A stretch of 64,000 nucleotides of DNA from Rhyzopertha dominica (GCA_025024175.1 QCXZ01000003.1:61026023-61090022); one strand, 5' to 3'. Shown: positions 9,837 through 22,007, numbered from the stretch's first letter. Numbers and translations are program-made. The notes: generated from the letters alone by a model not told the origin.

Positions 9837-11443
9837 CAGGGTTTCTATAAATGATTCATGCAACGCGAGCATCGTTAATTTCTGAATTCTTTGTGCCGCC
9901 TTTTTGCAACTGCTGCCAAGCTACAAATTGCACGGCGATAGTAGGTACTGAAGGTTACAGATCAATGTCACCCCACAGCTCCGAAATGTGAGCTTTCTGT
10001 AACCTTAAAGTTAATTATCCCACAAAATACTACAGAATATATAGAAAATACACACTCCCACGCGTTTTCTCCTATTTGAATCCCAACTAGCAACTTACAG
10101 CTTTATAATGATCAGGCAAACGTTTATAAAACAATTTTTATAAAACAGTTGTACTCTTGTAAACATTGTCATAACGTTTATAGAATACTTAAAGATGCAA
10201 AAAGGCGCATCTTTATAAATCATTTTAGTTATATACAGTATCCCATAATGGTTCTAGTAGGTGTTACAGAACAGTTTTGTAGATAGTTGCAGAGGTGGTA
10301 TAAAAATTACTATAAATCAGTTACAAAACGGTTTTATAGCAATTTATTATAAAACGGTTTTATAAATGTTACGGCATTTTCTAATATGCTACAATTCTGT
10401 TGCATTCAGCATCTTCAAAGGAATATTTCGGTGTTTTAACCGATTTGGCGGAGAATGTTTTATTTCTTAACGATTGGGTAAAGTTGCAACCCATATTCCT
10501 CTGTAAAATAAAACATGTACTCAGACCGAGATATATACCGTACCACATGACATAAAATAGCGTAGTATTGAATTGTAGTCACAAGAAACTACTACCAAAC
10601 AAAATTTTCTGTCAAACATATGCACATATGTATACAAAATTTTTAAGAGCTTCAAAAATAATAAGTTATTCATCAATTTAAAAGAAATATTGACAAAATA
10701 CAAAAAATGTTTTTAATCGTGTGGCATCTTAAATCTATCTGCACTGATTATAAACCGCATTTTATAATCATTTTTGTTAGAAACATAACTTTTGTACATT
10801 ACTTTTTTGTAAAAAAAATAATTTTTAGTTGGCTTTACGCAATGGCGGCCATATATGTGTTTACAATCATGATAATAATATGGCTTCCTCTTTATAAAGC
10901 ATGATTATCACAGAAGAAATTGCTGTATAACAAAATTGTTTTTTACATGTGTCAAATCAAGACTTAATATAATAGTTTTATAGGTGTTCACAAGATGACG
11001 ATTCAGTGTTGAATAATACATATTTAAACTCTTTATAAAATAATTTGTCTCCACTGGAAAAATGTTCTATAAAAAGTTGTGCAAACCTTTATACAATGAC
11101 TATAAAATGGTGCTTAACACTGTTTTATAATTTTGCCGTGAAAACGTTTCTAACACTAAACTATATAACAGTTTAGTGTACTGGAGCTGAATACTCGTAG
11201 GGGAATACCTTATAAAATAAAATGGACGTCGAGGAACAATAATAAAACAACAATATAACAAATATGCCTTGCTATTTGGAAATTATAAAATAATTTTGCT
11301 TGTTGGGATATATCAATTAAATCAATAATCGACAGATGACAAATAAGCAATAGTTGTGTTCACCTTCCTGAGAGGCGGCAAATTGATTTAATCGATAATT
11401 TTCATAAGCGCCCTGGATGCATGAATCATTTTTTGAAACCCTG
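9837..11443. mobile_element. Non-autonomous TA-flanked DNA transposon, about 1.6 kb
   Basis: The termini are CAGGGTTTCTATAAATGATT and the inverted counterpart ending GAAACCCTG, each next to TA. Similarity continues inward for about 35 bases (TGATTCATGCA). The interior has no transposase, but it holds about a dozen TTTATAAA-type motifs between 10118 and 11290. About 230 bases next to the left end are shared with the core of the 43.3-kb foldback element, with an internal segment flipped. Confidence 0.75.
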
Positions 11444-11487
11444 TATAATATGAAACCTGATACTTATATACTTTGATTTGTCTAATA

Positions 11488-13031
11488 CAGGGTGTCCCGT
11501 AAAAAACGTCAACAACAATTATTATTTATTGTCCGATTTTATTGAAACAAAGTGTGAGCTGAATGATATCAAAAACAGTACAAAATAGAATATTTTATTT
11601 TTGATTTATTTTCGTGTCAAACCACAGTCAAATTTATTAATTTAAATGGCAACATACCTATATATTTTTGCTTAAGACCACTTAAGAACTTTCAACTTTT
11701 TCTTGTATTATTTATATAATAAAGTATGTCATGAAAAATTTTATGTGTAAGTATAATAAATAAGTATAAACACCTATATAACATGGGTGTAGTGGAAAGT
11801 AGCACCTGTAGGTTCTGCTCAGAAGAGGAGGAAACTCCGATTCACCTCCTTACCAACTGCGGACCGCTGGGAGGCAAAAGGTTTGGAGAATTTGGGTCTC
11901 AATTTATTAAGACTGAAGATCTTTATAGGTTACCTTGGAAAGAGATACTGCACTTCTTTGAGAAGGCAGGACTCTTCTAAGCTACGGTGCGGGCACAATG
12001 GATCGAAAGGTGTAAGTGCAGCGCCCCGCCCCACCTGCGGGGTCGTACCGCAAAAGAAAGATAGATAGATAGATAGATAATAAATAAGTAATACAAAACA
12101 CTTCACAATAATCGTCCCCGCACCGCACATCTCTTAATTACTCCATGAGTCACATTTAATTTATTTATTTTTATTTAGGTGTTAATAATTTTTTGCTTAA
12201 ACCTCAATATTTTCTGGAAGTGTTAAATAAACTCGATTTTGTAGATAAGCCCACAACCAAAAATTGAGGGGCGTAAGATCCGGTGAACGCGCAGGGCTCT
12301 TGATAAGGCTTATTTTCATATTGGGTGTTCAACCTTTAACCAATCAGTATTTACTCTAGCGTTTTGTCGGAGAGCCTCATCGTATTGATAAAATACTCTA
12401 TTTCATTCTGCCACGGGTAATTCATCTAAAAAGGTTTGGAGATTTTTGTTTAATAAAGAGTAATATTTTTCTTGATTGAGGCAAGCATCTATGAAAAATG
12501 ACCTGATTAATCGATTGCCTAAAATGCAATACTGTAAAAAAAATCTTGTTCTAATGCATTTTTTAGAACAAAAACAACAAAGCTGTATTATTCGGCGTGG
12601 ATCACTTTGTTCTAATACATGAACTTTTTGAGCTATGTACGGTTTAAGTTTATGTTTTCTTGAAATCTGGACTGTAGACAGAGCAAAATTTTACATTCAT
12701 ATTCAGGTACAAATATATTTTTTACAGTTTTGCTTGAACTCTGGACAAATCTTGATATTCATAAAAAAACTTCAAGTTGGTGTTATATCTCAAAAATGTG
12801 GATTGAAAATAAAAATATATATAAAAAATATCTTGCAGTTTTTGTCTGTATCTACATTCCTAAGAGAGATATTGAGGGTTGAAAAAGGTAAGGCTATTGA
12901 AATGTTGGTTATGGCTTTAAAACAAGAGACGACATAAAATGGCGAAGGTACAGCTCAACTCACAACAAAAAGTCCAAACTGCAACCCCGTAGTATTAATA
13001 GCTACCGATATACAACGAAATGGGACATCCT
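11488..13031 (-). mobile_element. Decayed Tc1/mariner-type transposon with DDE transposase relic
   Basis: The ends are CAGGGTGTCCCGT (11488, after TA) and an inverted TAGGATGTCCC (ending 13031). On the minus strand around 12240-12480 is a broken reading with the phrase RSPDLTPLNFWLW, typical of DDE transposases whose last catalytic residue lies in such a block, and upstream a NLQTFLDELPV-like stretch. Stops and shifts interrupt it. A LINE 3' end is inserted inside. Confidence 0.7.
11764..12082 (+). mobile_element. Non-LTR retrotransposon 3' end (zinc knuckle, GATA tail)
   Basis: The frame 11783-11980 begins within a polyprotein tail. It holds CRFC, EEEET and HLLTNC, the CCHC knuckle found after the RNase H region of many insect LINEs of the I/Jockey group, and ends PWKEILHFFEKAGLF. 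A GC-rich 3' UTR follows and ends in GATAGATAGATAGATA. It is 5'-truncated and nested in the older DNA transposon. Confidence 0.7.
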
Positions 13032-13265
13032 ATACCTTTTCCCTGGTAAATATTCGCACTACTTATTAATATTATCGAGCGCTTCATGAGCAAATCGCAT
13101 TTTAATAAAACTTTATAGAAAGTATTACGGTGTGTCTGACACACATATTTTAAAATCATCTTTAATCTTTATATTCGGCATATTTAAAATAGTTGAATGT
13201 TAGGGTAGAATACTACGTAATAATCACCTTGAATAGTTTCAAATAAATAAGATGGTAACTTCATT

Positions 13266-13489
13266 TCAATTATTTATTGTTTTAAGAAACACCTTTCTCC
13301 TGAATCGACAATTAGCTACATGCGAACGCAAATTGTCTTTTCTTCTAGCCTTGTACGTGCATCCCAATTCCTGACATACAAATTGAGGGCCTTTGTCTCC
13401 ACATTCATATTTTTGGTGCTTCCAAAGAGACGATGAGTGCTTATATTTCTTGTTGCATTGTGTACAGTGGTATTTAAGCAAGTTGGGTT
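13266..13489 (-). CDS. lola: lola alternative last exon 11, two zinc fingers
   Basis: 73 residues after a CCTTGTAG acceptor. Finger 1 is C8-C11-H24-C29. The linker has an inserted residue (GDKGPQFV). Finger 2 is C38-C43-H56-C60, a CX4C finger ending HX3C. The tail is strongly basic (RFRRK). Phase and linker support it fully despite the unusual last ligand. Confidence 0.91.
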
Positions 13490-14456
13490 CTACAAGGAAA
13501 TTACATAAAATTAGATAACATCTTAAGATGTGTTTTCGGTCGTTAGATCGGAGCTACAGATCATGCCCTATCGGTCAGCACATATTTAAATCGCACAGTG
13601 ATACTCACGTTGAAATTAGAACAATCGTTATTATTTTCGTCCTGTATAATTGCAAACAGATTTTTAGCATTGTCAGAAAATCGAGCCATAGTGTAGTTGT
13701 CTACGCAATGAAGTTGATATCTGGAGGGTTCAAGTCAATTCTCGATCACAGCAAAATTTATTCTTGCATTAACAATTTGCTTGCTTACTGGTTAAAACTT
13801 TTATAAACATACATGCAACAATTTAACTTTCTAAATATTATAATCTGTTATGGTGGCCTGGTGATAATAAATATAATGTTTTCATCGCTAGTATACCGTC
13901 TTAACCGTTAAGGGACCCAGTGCTTTAGTAGTGTAGTGGTCAGCATACTGAGGCGCATGTCCGGAGGGTAACCAGCAGAAAACTTCCAAAAAGCATCTAT
14001 ACTGTTAGGCCATCAGCAAATATTATTGCGTGCGCCATAACAATTATTAACGTCACACTTTTAATAGTTTTTATTAACTTTTCAAAGTGTCTACCATATC
14101 ATTTTAATAGTATACTCTACAGTTATTATATTAACCGATTGTGGAAAGTGTTGAAAGAAGCACCAGACTTCTTTATCCCTACATTCCTTGACCCTAGATA
14201 GTATTCAATAAAGTATTTTTGGCACCTAAGAAGTTTTGCGTTTTATTTTCTATTCAACAAATCAGAAGACATTTTTTGTGCTTCTTAGTATGGATGTGTA
14301 CACTTAAACTGTTTATACTGCAGATTTCCGGTGGTTAGGGAATAATAACAAAAATCAACACTATGAAATTTATTTGAATGCATAAAACCATAATTAATGT
14401 GGCTCTCCATCACAGGTTCACGATTTTCTGGATTTGCTCCTCCTAAAAAGAACAAT
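13490..14456. other. Intron between exons 12 and 11
   Basis: Mostly featureless. A partial tRNA-derived relic (TAGTGTAGTGGTCAGC, a box A-like segment) is near 13925-13975 and has lost its box B half. A plus-strand frame at 13528-13806 has no recognisable content. Confidence 0.45.
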
Positions 14457-14713
14457 TTAGCAATGAAATGTGCTGGGAAAGATCTCTACATACGTAACAG
14501 TCGCATTATGCTGATAATACTTGTGCATGGTCAAGTATTCCTTCCTTTTAAATCGCCGGGAGCAAACGTCGCATTCGAATCTGGGCGGCATACCGCATTC
14601 AAAACGTAAATGTCTGGAGATAGTTTCTCGTCTGGTGTAAGCTTTTCCGCAGCGTAAGCACTGGTACTTTGGCACCTCGTCCCCAGGTTTTACACCAATC
14701 CACTGTTTAATTC
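14457..14713 (-). CDS. lola: lola alternative last exon 12, two zinc fingers
   Basis: 84 residues. A 17-residue leader precedes finger 1 (C18-C21-H34-C39), with linker GMPPRFE and then finger 2 (C47-C50-H63-H68; CSRRFKRKEYLTMH). The leader IKQWIGVKPGDEV is in frame with the acceptor GGTTTTAG. AATAAA lies at 14369-14374. Confidence 0.92.
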
Positions 14714-14806
14714 CTAAAACCAAACGCTTTATTGAGTGTACATTCCATTTATCACTATGCTACTAGAACTAGGCAATGAAACATGGTAGCATTCTTCTAC
14801 ATTTAT

Positions 14807-15048
14807 TTATATTACATCGGCAGATCTACGTCGTTTCGTATATTCAATGTTGTGCGTAAAATAATAGTCCTCTGGATAAATATTGTGCCGTCGCAAGTGT
14901 CTACTAAAATTAGATTTCGTTCTGGATCTGTAAGAGCACAGCTCGCAGCGAAATTGTGGTTCTTTCCCACATTCGTGTTTCAAGTGTGACGCTAAGGAAC
15001 CTCTCCAGACGTATTTCTTGCCACAATTGTAACAACTGAAGTTCGGTT
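14807..15048 (-). CDS. lola: lola alternative last exon 13, two zinc fingers
   Basis: 79 residues. Finger 1 is C5-C8-H21-C26, the linker GKEPQFR matches the consensus, and finger 2 is C34-C37-H50-H54. A 25-residue tail ends KRRRSADVI. AATAAA overlaps the stop at 14802-14807. The acceptor of exon 13 and the stop of exon 14 are only about 250 bases apart. Confidence 0.94.
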
Positions 15049-15300
15049 CTGAAAAACAAGATTGTCGTGTAAATGTGTTCAAATATTTACTGGGCCATCA
15101 AAATTTGCGTGCTTCACAACAAATATCTTCTAGTGAACCTAACCAAATAAAATCGAATATCCATGCCAAGTACATACTTCATCCAGTAAGTGCATACAGT
15201 TGCGATTACAACTGGCGTTCGAGGTACCCAGATAACGTCACTCACGAAAAACACATTTTGTAGCAGATTTATATGCTTTTATTGACTATTCACAAAAACA

Positions 15301-15515
15301 TCAAGTATTAAAACAATCAGAATGTCTTTTTGACATGTGCAATTGTAAATCTCTCCGATAGTAATAGGAACTAGCACAATACCAACACCTGTAACTCTTT
15401 TCCTTGCCACACTCGACCTTTTGATGACGTTGCAAATTCTTAGCCAACGTGTATGATTTTCCGCACGCATTACAATAGAATCGTGGATCCAAAACGTGGC
15501 ACCTCATGTGATTAC
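15301..15515 (-). CDS. lola: lola alternative last exon 14, two zinc fingers
   Basis: 70 residues. The acceptor CGTTTCAG opens a 13-residue leader, then finger 1 C14-C17-H30-C35, linker GKEKSYR, and finger 2 C43-C46-H59-H64 with a tyrosine run (SSYYYRRDL) before the helix. AATAAA is at 15278-15283. Confidence 0.92.
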
Positions 15516-16387
15516 CTGAAACGTGAAGGCTGTAATACTAATTTAACAACAAATGATAATAGATTTCACATCTAACCACTCCTCTGCTAATCTCTTGGGA
15601 ATGAACGATAAAATGTTATTTTGTAGATTATTTTGTGTTGGAACACCGATAACGTTCATACGCCTCGACCGAAAATCTGCGCCCTACTATGAAGCTTCAT
15701 GATATCGACAAAAACATTAATCTGCCAAATAAAGCAAGGTAGGCTTAGTAACAGGTAGTTTGATTGCATTTATATGGTCATAAACCTCAAAAATAAAGTT
15801 TGGCAGTTCATAAAACACTTTGATCAGGTAACAAGCTATGAAGCTTTAATGGTTGACGGATTGCGCACTTAGGTGCAGAGCAAGAAGTCCGGGTTCGATC
15901 CCCGGTCGAAGCGTATTTTTTTATTCACTAAAATTGGTCTACAGTCCTTAAAGGCAATCATGATGAACATTTACACAAGGACAGAGACTTTCACGTTGTA
16001 AATGTAATAGTTTAAACACCAGTAAAATTTATCCACTAAACCAGTCTATAGATGAAAACAAAAATTAACAATTCGTAAGTTTATTACAAAACAGTAATAA
16101 AAATATAATATCCTGAATTTTTAAACATCTATAATTGTGTATGAAACTAACAAACTTTATATGTGTATAATAAGGCAATATCTACATCTAACTTAATTGT
16201 AAAAATGTCGTATAAACATTACTTCTAGTTAAATTCTAACGATAAACTTAACATGAATTTTAACATTACAACTACAAAAAAGCAAATGTATGAAAATTTT
16301 CATGTGATATAAACATTAATATACAAAAATACTTGCGCATTCTAATAGATTGCCACACTGGACGGAATGTAAAAAGAGAAAACCGTG
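15516..16387. other. Intron between exons 15 and 14
   Basis: It contains a tRNA-derived repeat at 15843-15912. The remainder is AT-rich DNA without recognisable genes. Confidence 0.5.
15843..15912 (+). repeat. tRNA-derived repeat (plus orientation)
   Basis: It runs GCTTTAATGG at the 5' end to CGGTCGAAGC at the 3' end, with a perfect T arm (CCGGGTTCGATCCCCGG). Box A is degenerate and the D and anticodon arms are weak. A run of T follows. It is SINE-like rather than a functional tRNA. Confidence 0.5.
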
Positions 16388-16605
16388 TCACATGTTGAAG
16401 TTCAAAACTATGAGGTCGTCGCATCCTCTATGCCTCCTGAAAAAGTGTTTAATGACATGGATTTTTTGATATCCTCTGTAAACACATTTCGAACAGCCAA
16501 ACATCGGCTCCTTGCCGCACTCATATTTCATGTGGCGTGCGATAGTGGACTTTCTCCAGTACAACCTGGAGCAATTAGGACATTTGTAACGGTAGCCGAA
16601 AACAC
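16388..16605 (-). CDS. lola: lola alternative last exon 15, two zinc fingers
   Basis: 71 residues. Finger 1 is C8-C11-H24-C29 (CPNCSRLYWRKSTIARH), then GKEPMFG and finger 2 C37-C40-H53-H58 with a VYRGYQK core. The sequence is open from the acceptor (TTTTGCAG) to TGA. No AATAAA is evident within 100 bases of the stop. Confidence 0.92.
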
Positions 16606-16733
16606 CTGCAAAATTAAAACGAACATGAGACAGGCCATTTCGAGATGAATTTGTAGTGTTAGTCTTTATCCCTCATCCACAGTGCGATTAGCCCAATTCC
16701 GTTTATTTACATCTACAAGCTTTAATAACGCTT

Positions 16734-16954
16734 TTATTCAATAAGTGTATTTACAACATGTTTCTTTTGATGCAGTTTTAAAGAATCTTTTCGACGAGAA
16801 CGGAAGCCGCAGACATCGCAGAAAAACAGTTTGGCTCCCCCGCATTCGAATTTAAAGTGCCTCTGGAAATGCCCTTTTCTCTTGTAATGTTTCCCGCATT
16901 TCGAGCAACCATATCGCTCACCATCTTTGGTTGGAATCAGATAAAATCCTTCCC
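16734..16954 (-). CDS. lola: lola alternative last exon 16, two zinc fingers
   Basis: 72 residues. A 15-residue leader precedes finger 1 (C16-C19-H32-C37). The linker is GGAKLFF in place of GKEPQF. Finger 2 is C45-C48-H61-H65 (GFRSRRKDSLKLH). AATAAA overlaps the stop at 16733-16738. The acceptor is GTTTCAG. Confidence 0.92.
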
Positions 16955-17183
16955 CTGAAACATACGAATGTAAATGGAGTGTTCTTAATATGCCAACTTT
17001 GCAGATTACAGGTAATCTCCTTTGAAGAAGTAGTTCCCAATAAACTGACGTATTTTCTTACTTATATCGCCACCCACGTCTCACTCACCGCTTGCTTACA
17101 ACAAAATTAATATATGTACTACTACAATCATGCAAAACAGTTCACTAATATATAGCTTTATTTGAGATTAATTACACTGAGCA

Positions 17184-17386
17184 CTAATCCCAGAACGTAT
17201 GCAACACCTGAGGATGTACTTTCCTGGTATGCGTTTTCATATTATCATTACGCTTGCACATGTAGTTACAACCATCCACAATACAACGAAATGTGGCTTG
17301 TTTCCCGCACTCATACTTGACATGCCTGGCTAGATGGCGCTTCCTCTTGTAGGATCTGTTACAAAGATGGCAGAGGTATCGAACAT
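17184..17386 (-). CDS. lola: lola alternative last exon 17, two zinc fingers
   Basis: 66 residues. Finger 1 is C5-C8-H21-C26, linker GKQATFR, and finger 2 is C34-C39-H52-H57 (CIVDGC, a CX4C form). An open frame extends 5' of the acceptor ATTCTTTCAG but is intronic by phase and position. AATAAA lies at 17157-17162. Confidence 0.93.
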
Positions 17387-17600
17387 CTGAAAGAATAATG
17401 TTAGGCACATAACGTTCCAAAATAAAAAACCAATTTAAAACTACTGTCATACAAATGTAAATTTTGATTGATTTGACATTGCTAGAAACTTTTATTTATT
17501 GTATGTCTGGTTAGAAGAAAACAGGCTTTTGTAATCACGCAGGGACTCAATCCACAAAAACAAGAAAACTTTATTGCAGGGTCAAGGTACAATTTGAATA

Positions 17601-17818
17601 TCAATAATGAATGCCAGATGTTTCGTCTCCCTCAATATTTATAGACTTGCACCTTCTCATATGCCAACTCAAATGATCCCTTCTTCTGTAGCTATGAACA
17701 CATCGCGTACATATGAGGGTTGCCTCCTTTCCAAACTCGTATGTGAGATGCCTTACCAATTCACGTTTTCTTTTGTATGTTCTGCCACACTGATGGCAAC
17801 CATATCGAGAAAAGTCAC
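17601..17818 (-). CDS. lola: lola alternative last exon 18, first finger lacks a ligand
   Basis: 71 residues. Finger 1 has C7, C10 and H23, but position 28, cysteine in the C2HC fingers of the other exons, is phenylalanine (TYEFGKEATL). TTT could arise from TGT by one base. Finger 2 is C36-C39-H52-C56. Frame, acceptor and AATAAA (17570-17575) are intact, so the exon still looks expressed. Either the first finger no longer binds zinc normally, or this is a sequencing or allelic change. Confidence 0.85.
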
Positions 17819-18593
17819 CTAAAACAAGTCAGTGGTATATGATGTATTTGTAAACGATACCACTATGCGGAAGTGCCAAATTACTAACTTGATTTCTTGA
17901 ATGTGAATATTTTACATTATATTATTAATAATAGGTAGTGTTCCTTAGAATTTTGCAGCCCCCCCCCCGGGACTAGGTCTACCGAATTTTTCTTCCTTCC
18001 GGGTTGTTACGCTGTGGTCTAATGTTTCTCCTTTCTAGGTGCGTTTCACTGCTCCCTGCTGCCACTATATGTTGAGTGGCGACAGGTGCTCAGTTCAGAC
18101 CGAAGTATCAGTTTTAAAGCTGACATCCCAACGTAGGAAAAAAATGTTTAAAAGAATCGAGAATTACATGATATTTAACCATATAGGTAAATAGCATCTG
18201 AAATATTTTGTACGTTCGAATCGCACCAGTTAGTATTAATATTATAAAAACATTCGATTTCTATCCAATACACTTACAAATTATAACAGAAAACAAACAG
18301 ATCGAGCAAAGAAACACTTTTGAGTATTTGAGATATTTTGTAAGATCTTGGTTATTGCAATTTCTTCACTATATTACAGGAGATGGAAGTTTGTACACTG
18401 ACTTTCAACGGCAGAGCAAGAGAAATGAAATATTTCCCCTTAATTATTTTAAACGGAACGTCCTGTGTATTATTACATTTAGATAGCCTAATAAATTTAA
18501 TTATTAAGACTCAATGTATCTAAGATCGACGGTTTAGGCATAGTTAGAATTTTTGTGAAAATTTTGACGTTTACAGTGACTTCTAAGAAACAA

Positions 18594-19089
18594 GAATTTA
18601 GGATGGCAATGCCATCTGTCAGCATTACACTGACATGATGACAAAGCCACCTAGCTGCCTTAACGGGTACTACTTCCTAAAGGAAGTGACCTGTAGCCTG
18701 ACAAATTGGCATGCAACTGCATACTTCAATTTGACAGCAGGCCCCCACGGCACTTTTTGCTGACGGCAAGAACCAACATACATACATCAAATTGAAGTAT
18801 GCANTTGCATGCCAATTTGTCAGGCTACAGGTNACTTCCTTTAGGAAGTAGTACCCGTTAAGGCAGCTAGGTGGCTTTGTCATCATGTCAGTGTAATGCT
18901 GACAGATGGCATTGCCATCCTAAATTCTTACTTTCATCATACCATTGCTTTGGTATATAAGCAAAACCAGTTCTATGCCGTGTTGTCTACACTAGACCTA
19001 AACTGCACTGATGAGCTGTAATGACAGCGAAATAGTACTATCTGCAGTTGGTTGAGGTGTAGACAGCACAGCATAGACATGCATTTTAA
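18594..19089 (+). mobile_element. Hammerhead-bearing short retroelement, copy 2
   Basis: A 13-base direct repeat TTCTAAGAAACAA flanks it (18581-18593 and 19090-19102). The 5' 320 bases form a near-perfect hairpin whose loop includes a CAGGCCCCCACGGCACTTTT segment also present in copy 3 but absent from copy 1. The TATATAAGC box at about 18953 and the ribozyme follow, ending GCATTTTAA. Three ambiguous bases lie in the hairpin. Confidence 0.75.
18973..19076 (+). ncRNA. Type I hammerhead ribozyme, copy 2
   Basis: The core CTGATGA is at 19008-19014 and GAAA at 19029-19032. Stem II (GCTGT/ACAGC, loop AATG) and stem III (ATAG/CTAT) are as in copy 1. Predicted cleavage follows C19042. The outer stem I helix pairs 18973-18991 with 19058-19076 and includes one mismatch and one wobble. 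It is antisense to lola. Confidence 0.85.
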
Positions 19090-20143
19090 TTCTAAGAAAC
19101 AATTTTTAGATCTAAAACCACAACAGCTACAATTACGCAGTTTTATCAGCATGTGGAACATAAATTTTTATGCTTTATTAGACATAACTTAAAATTTTGA
19201 ATGTCAGCGTATAAATGTTTAACTTAAAATTCCATCTATTTTCCAAGATTCTTGTAATGGAAGCTTAAGTTTGGACACCCTAAATGCACCTTCTGCCGTG
19301 TTACTATTTTTTATGGAAACTATTCAAAAAATGTTGGTAAATTCACTTGTACCGTTTAGGAACACTCCAGTAATTTCCACTGGCTTCTAGAGAGAGATTT
19401 ATAACCGTAATGATCCATAGAGGTGGGACCAACATTTTTTATCATGCAAATAGATTGCTATATAAAAAATGCCAGAAAATACGTTCGATAATGCTCTGAG
19501 TAATATGCAATACGTATGCATATACAAAACACGCGTAATTTCGTCAGAATTTTACTGGATAACACTAAATTGTGTTCCGTTAAATGTAAGCGCTTGAGCA
19601 TGTCATGAAACCTTTTCAACCATATTTAATTCGTCATCTTGCCCCATGCTAAAAATCGCGATATCAATTTTACTTTGTAGTATTTACTTAACATAGTCGT
19701 ATGTAGACTATTGCGCAAACATCATTTTAAACTTATAAAACCAATGAACTAATGAAATGATTTATTTTTCAATACATAATATCATAAGACAATTTTAAAT
19801 ATAATACTACCTACATGAGAAATAAATACTCGTATTTTTTCCTAAATTTTATACTTGAGAGAAAGCATTTTTTGCAACAAACTACAAATAATAGTTGCCT
19901 AAACACATGCGACAGCGCTAGAGAGTGAATCAACAATAACATTGTCTGAATACTGGTGTCAAAATTGTAGTTTATAATAATTCATTCTTTGGGCGTATAT
20001 ACAGTCTATTAAGCACATTATAAAATGCATATTAATCTACAGATATGTTTACTACTACAATAATCGATATTGCTAAGTTTTCGTAAAGCTATAACCATAC
20101 AGTGGCTAACAAATGCAAAGTTGATACTTTTCTTTCTCCTTTT

Positions 20144-20358
20144 CTAAACGTCCTCTTGTTGGAGACAATTTACTACTTTTATGTTCAGCTTGTGTTTATT
20201 CTTGTGATGTTGCTGTAGATTATACTTCCGCTTTGAACTATACGGACACAACACGCAGACGTAAGTTTTAGGTTTGCCGCAATCCAATAACTGATGACCT
20301 TTTAACGCCGTTATCGTATTGTATGTTTTATTGCAAGAAATGCAGTGGTATTTGCGAT
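20144..20358 (-). CDS. lola: lola alternative last exon 19, two zinc fingers
   Basis: 70 residues. Finger 1 is C5-C8-H21-C26 (CISCNKTYNTITALKGH), linker GKPKTYV, then finger 2 C34-C37-H50-H55. The tail is hydrophilic (CLQQEDV). It stands alone between two repeat-filled introns of about 2.3 and 2.6 kb. The acceptor is TTCCTTACAG. Confidence 0.91.
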
Positions 20359-22007
20359 CTGTAAGGAACAACAATTAGTGAAAGGTCTCATTAATGATAC
20401 ATTAAAATAATTGTTAGTTACGAGAAAGTTTCTACATACTGTACCTTTATAATATGTGCACCTAAAATGTTAATTTCTCAATTGGCTACATCTACAAAAG
20501 GCAATTTCCTGAGATATACTGTTTGTTATGCTACTCGTAACATATTAAATGACTGCTGTAAACGAAAGAATGATGATGATCATCGGTCAATCCCAATTAG
20601 TTTAGTAGAAAATCTTACGGTGCAGCTGAAACACTAAACATGAAATTAGGTGTTCTTTTTTTATTTACTCCACTGGTATATAAGCATAAACAGAAAACGT
20701 TAAACTTAAAGCTGTTTTTAGTTTATGTACACCAGGAAGTTTTAAAATCGAAAGCTTTCTATGTCGGGGCATGTAGCTTAGCCCCAAACAACTACCCCAA
20801 ATGTACACAAGTTATGAAAATTTCAGTGTTATTTATGTACAAGATAAACCACATAATTACAATACACGCCAGAAAAAACTGTCAATAACAACATCATTAT
20901 ATCTTGCCTTAAAACAACCTGTTGTCAAACTATCGATATACAACCACTTAAATGTGGTTTAATAGAGATCCATGCCACGTGGCTAATAAACCACAAGTAA
21001 TAAACGAGAAAAGCGGTTGAGTTAAAAATATACTATAAACATTCTCTATCGCTTTTCGGTGAGTATATTTGTTCATTTTTAGAAATATAGCCAAACATAT
21101 AACGCCACTCCGCCACTGAATTACCATGGAAACAAAGCTTGCGAGGATCTCCTCCAATCAGGTTCATTCAACGCCGCACCAGAACACGCCTTACGCTTGG
21201 TATTGCCTGTTTAACCGAGACCTATACTATGATTGGAAAAATGTTTAGCTACTAATAATATTCAGTAGTAAAAAAAACTGTGGTTAAAGTAAAAGAGAAG
21301 TAACAATCACGTTTAAATGCTATTTTCGATTGTAAAAAATTGATCTTCAAATTGAAATTACTTCATGTCCAGCGCTATTTGTTTTACGTAGTTAGAAGTT
21401 GCCAACATCGATTTTTTTGCCCGCATTCCTTTGGCAGTTACAGGTCCATTTGTCAGTCTGTAGTTAATTAAGTTACCATATCTACTGCTCCTCTTTACAT
21501 AAAAGTGAATGTGCATTTTTATACCCTCTAAAATGATATCTGGTTATTCATACAAAATTCTATTGTATTAAGCCAAACGCTACAAACAAAACGTTTTAAT
21601 GATATAAGGTTGATCTTATTTTATCATAAAAATGGTAAATAATGATACTTTAGAACATACTTAAAGTCTTCTCCACTTGCCTAAAAGATTTATTATCACC
21701 GTTAGGATAGTCCCTTAGTATTTATCTAACTTAAAATCAGAAGATAATCGTACAATAAAATCATCTATCATAATTGCTTTTTGTACTTTACTGTACTTGC
21801 AAAATGGAAGAACTTTATGGGTGGAATAAAGAGATTATCACGCAAAATAGCAATTTGACCTGACCTGGCCAAAAATCGAGTATCCCGGTAAAAGCAGGGT
21901 AATCATCAATATATTTTGGTTTGAAGGCTTCCGTGGTTGTTGTCGATGACATGTTGTTTTCCGGGCTGGTTCCCACGTTGGTTATTAGACCTTGACGTTT
22001 CGACACT

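Larger units (their letters stand above)
9518..13265. other. 3.7-kb intron made mostly of DNA transposons
   Basis: It contains a CAGGGTTTC-ended element (9837-11443), a CAGGGTGTCCC-ended mariner-type fossil (11488-13031) and a LINE fragment nested in the latter. The short flanks are plain AT-rich DNA. No lola exon is visible. Confidence 0.7.
17819..20143. other. Intron between exons 19 and 18
   Basis: It holds the second hammerhead-bearing element (18594-19089). A C run lies at about 17960. The rest, 19100-20140, is AT-rich with no recognised gene. Confidence 0.55.

Noticed and set aside
12059..12082. GATA run as an independent microsatellite
   Set aside because: It directly follows the LINE 3' UTR and is best read as that element's tail.
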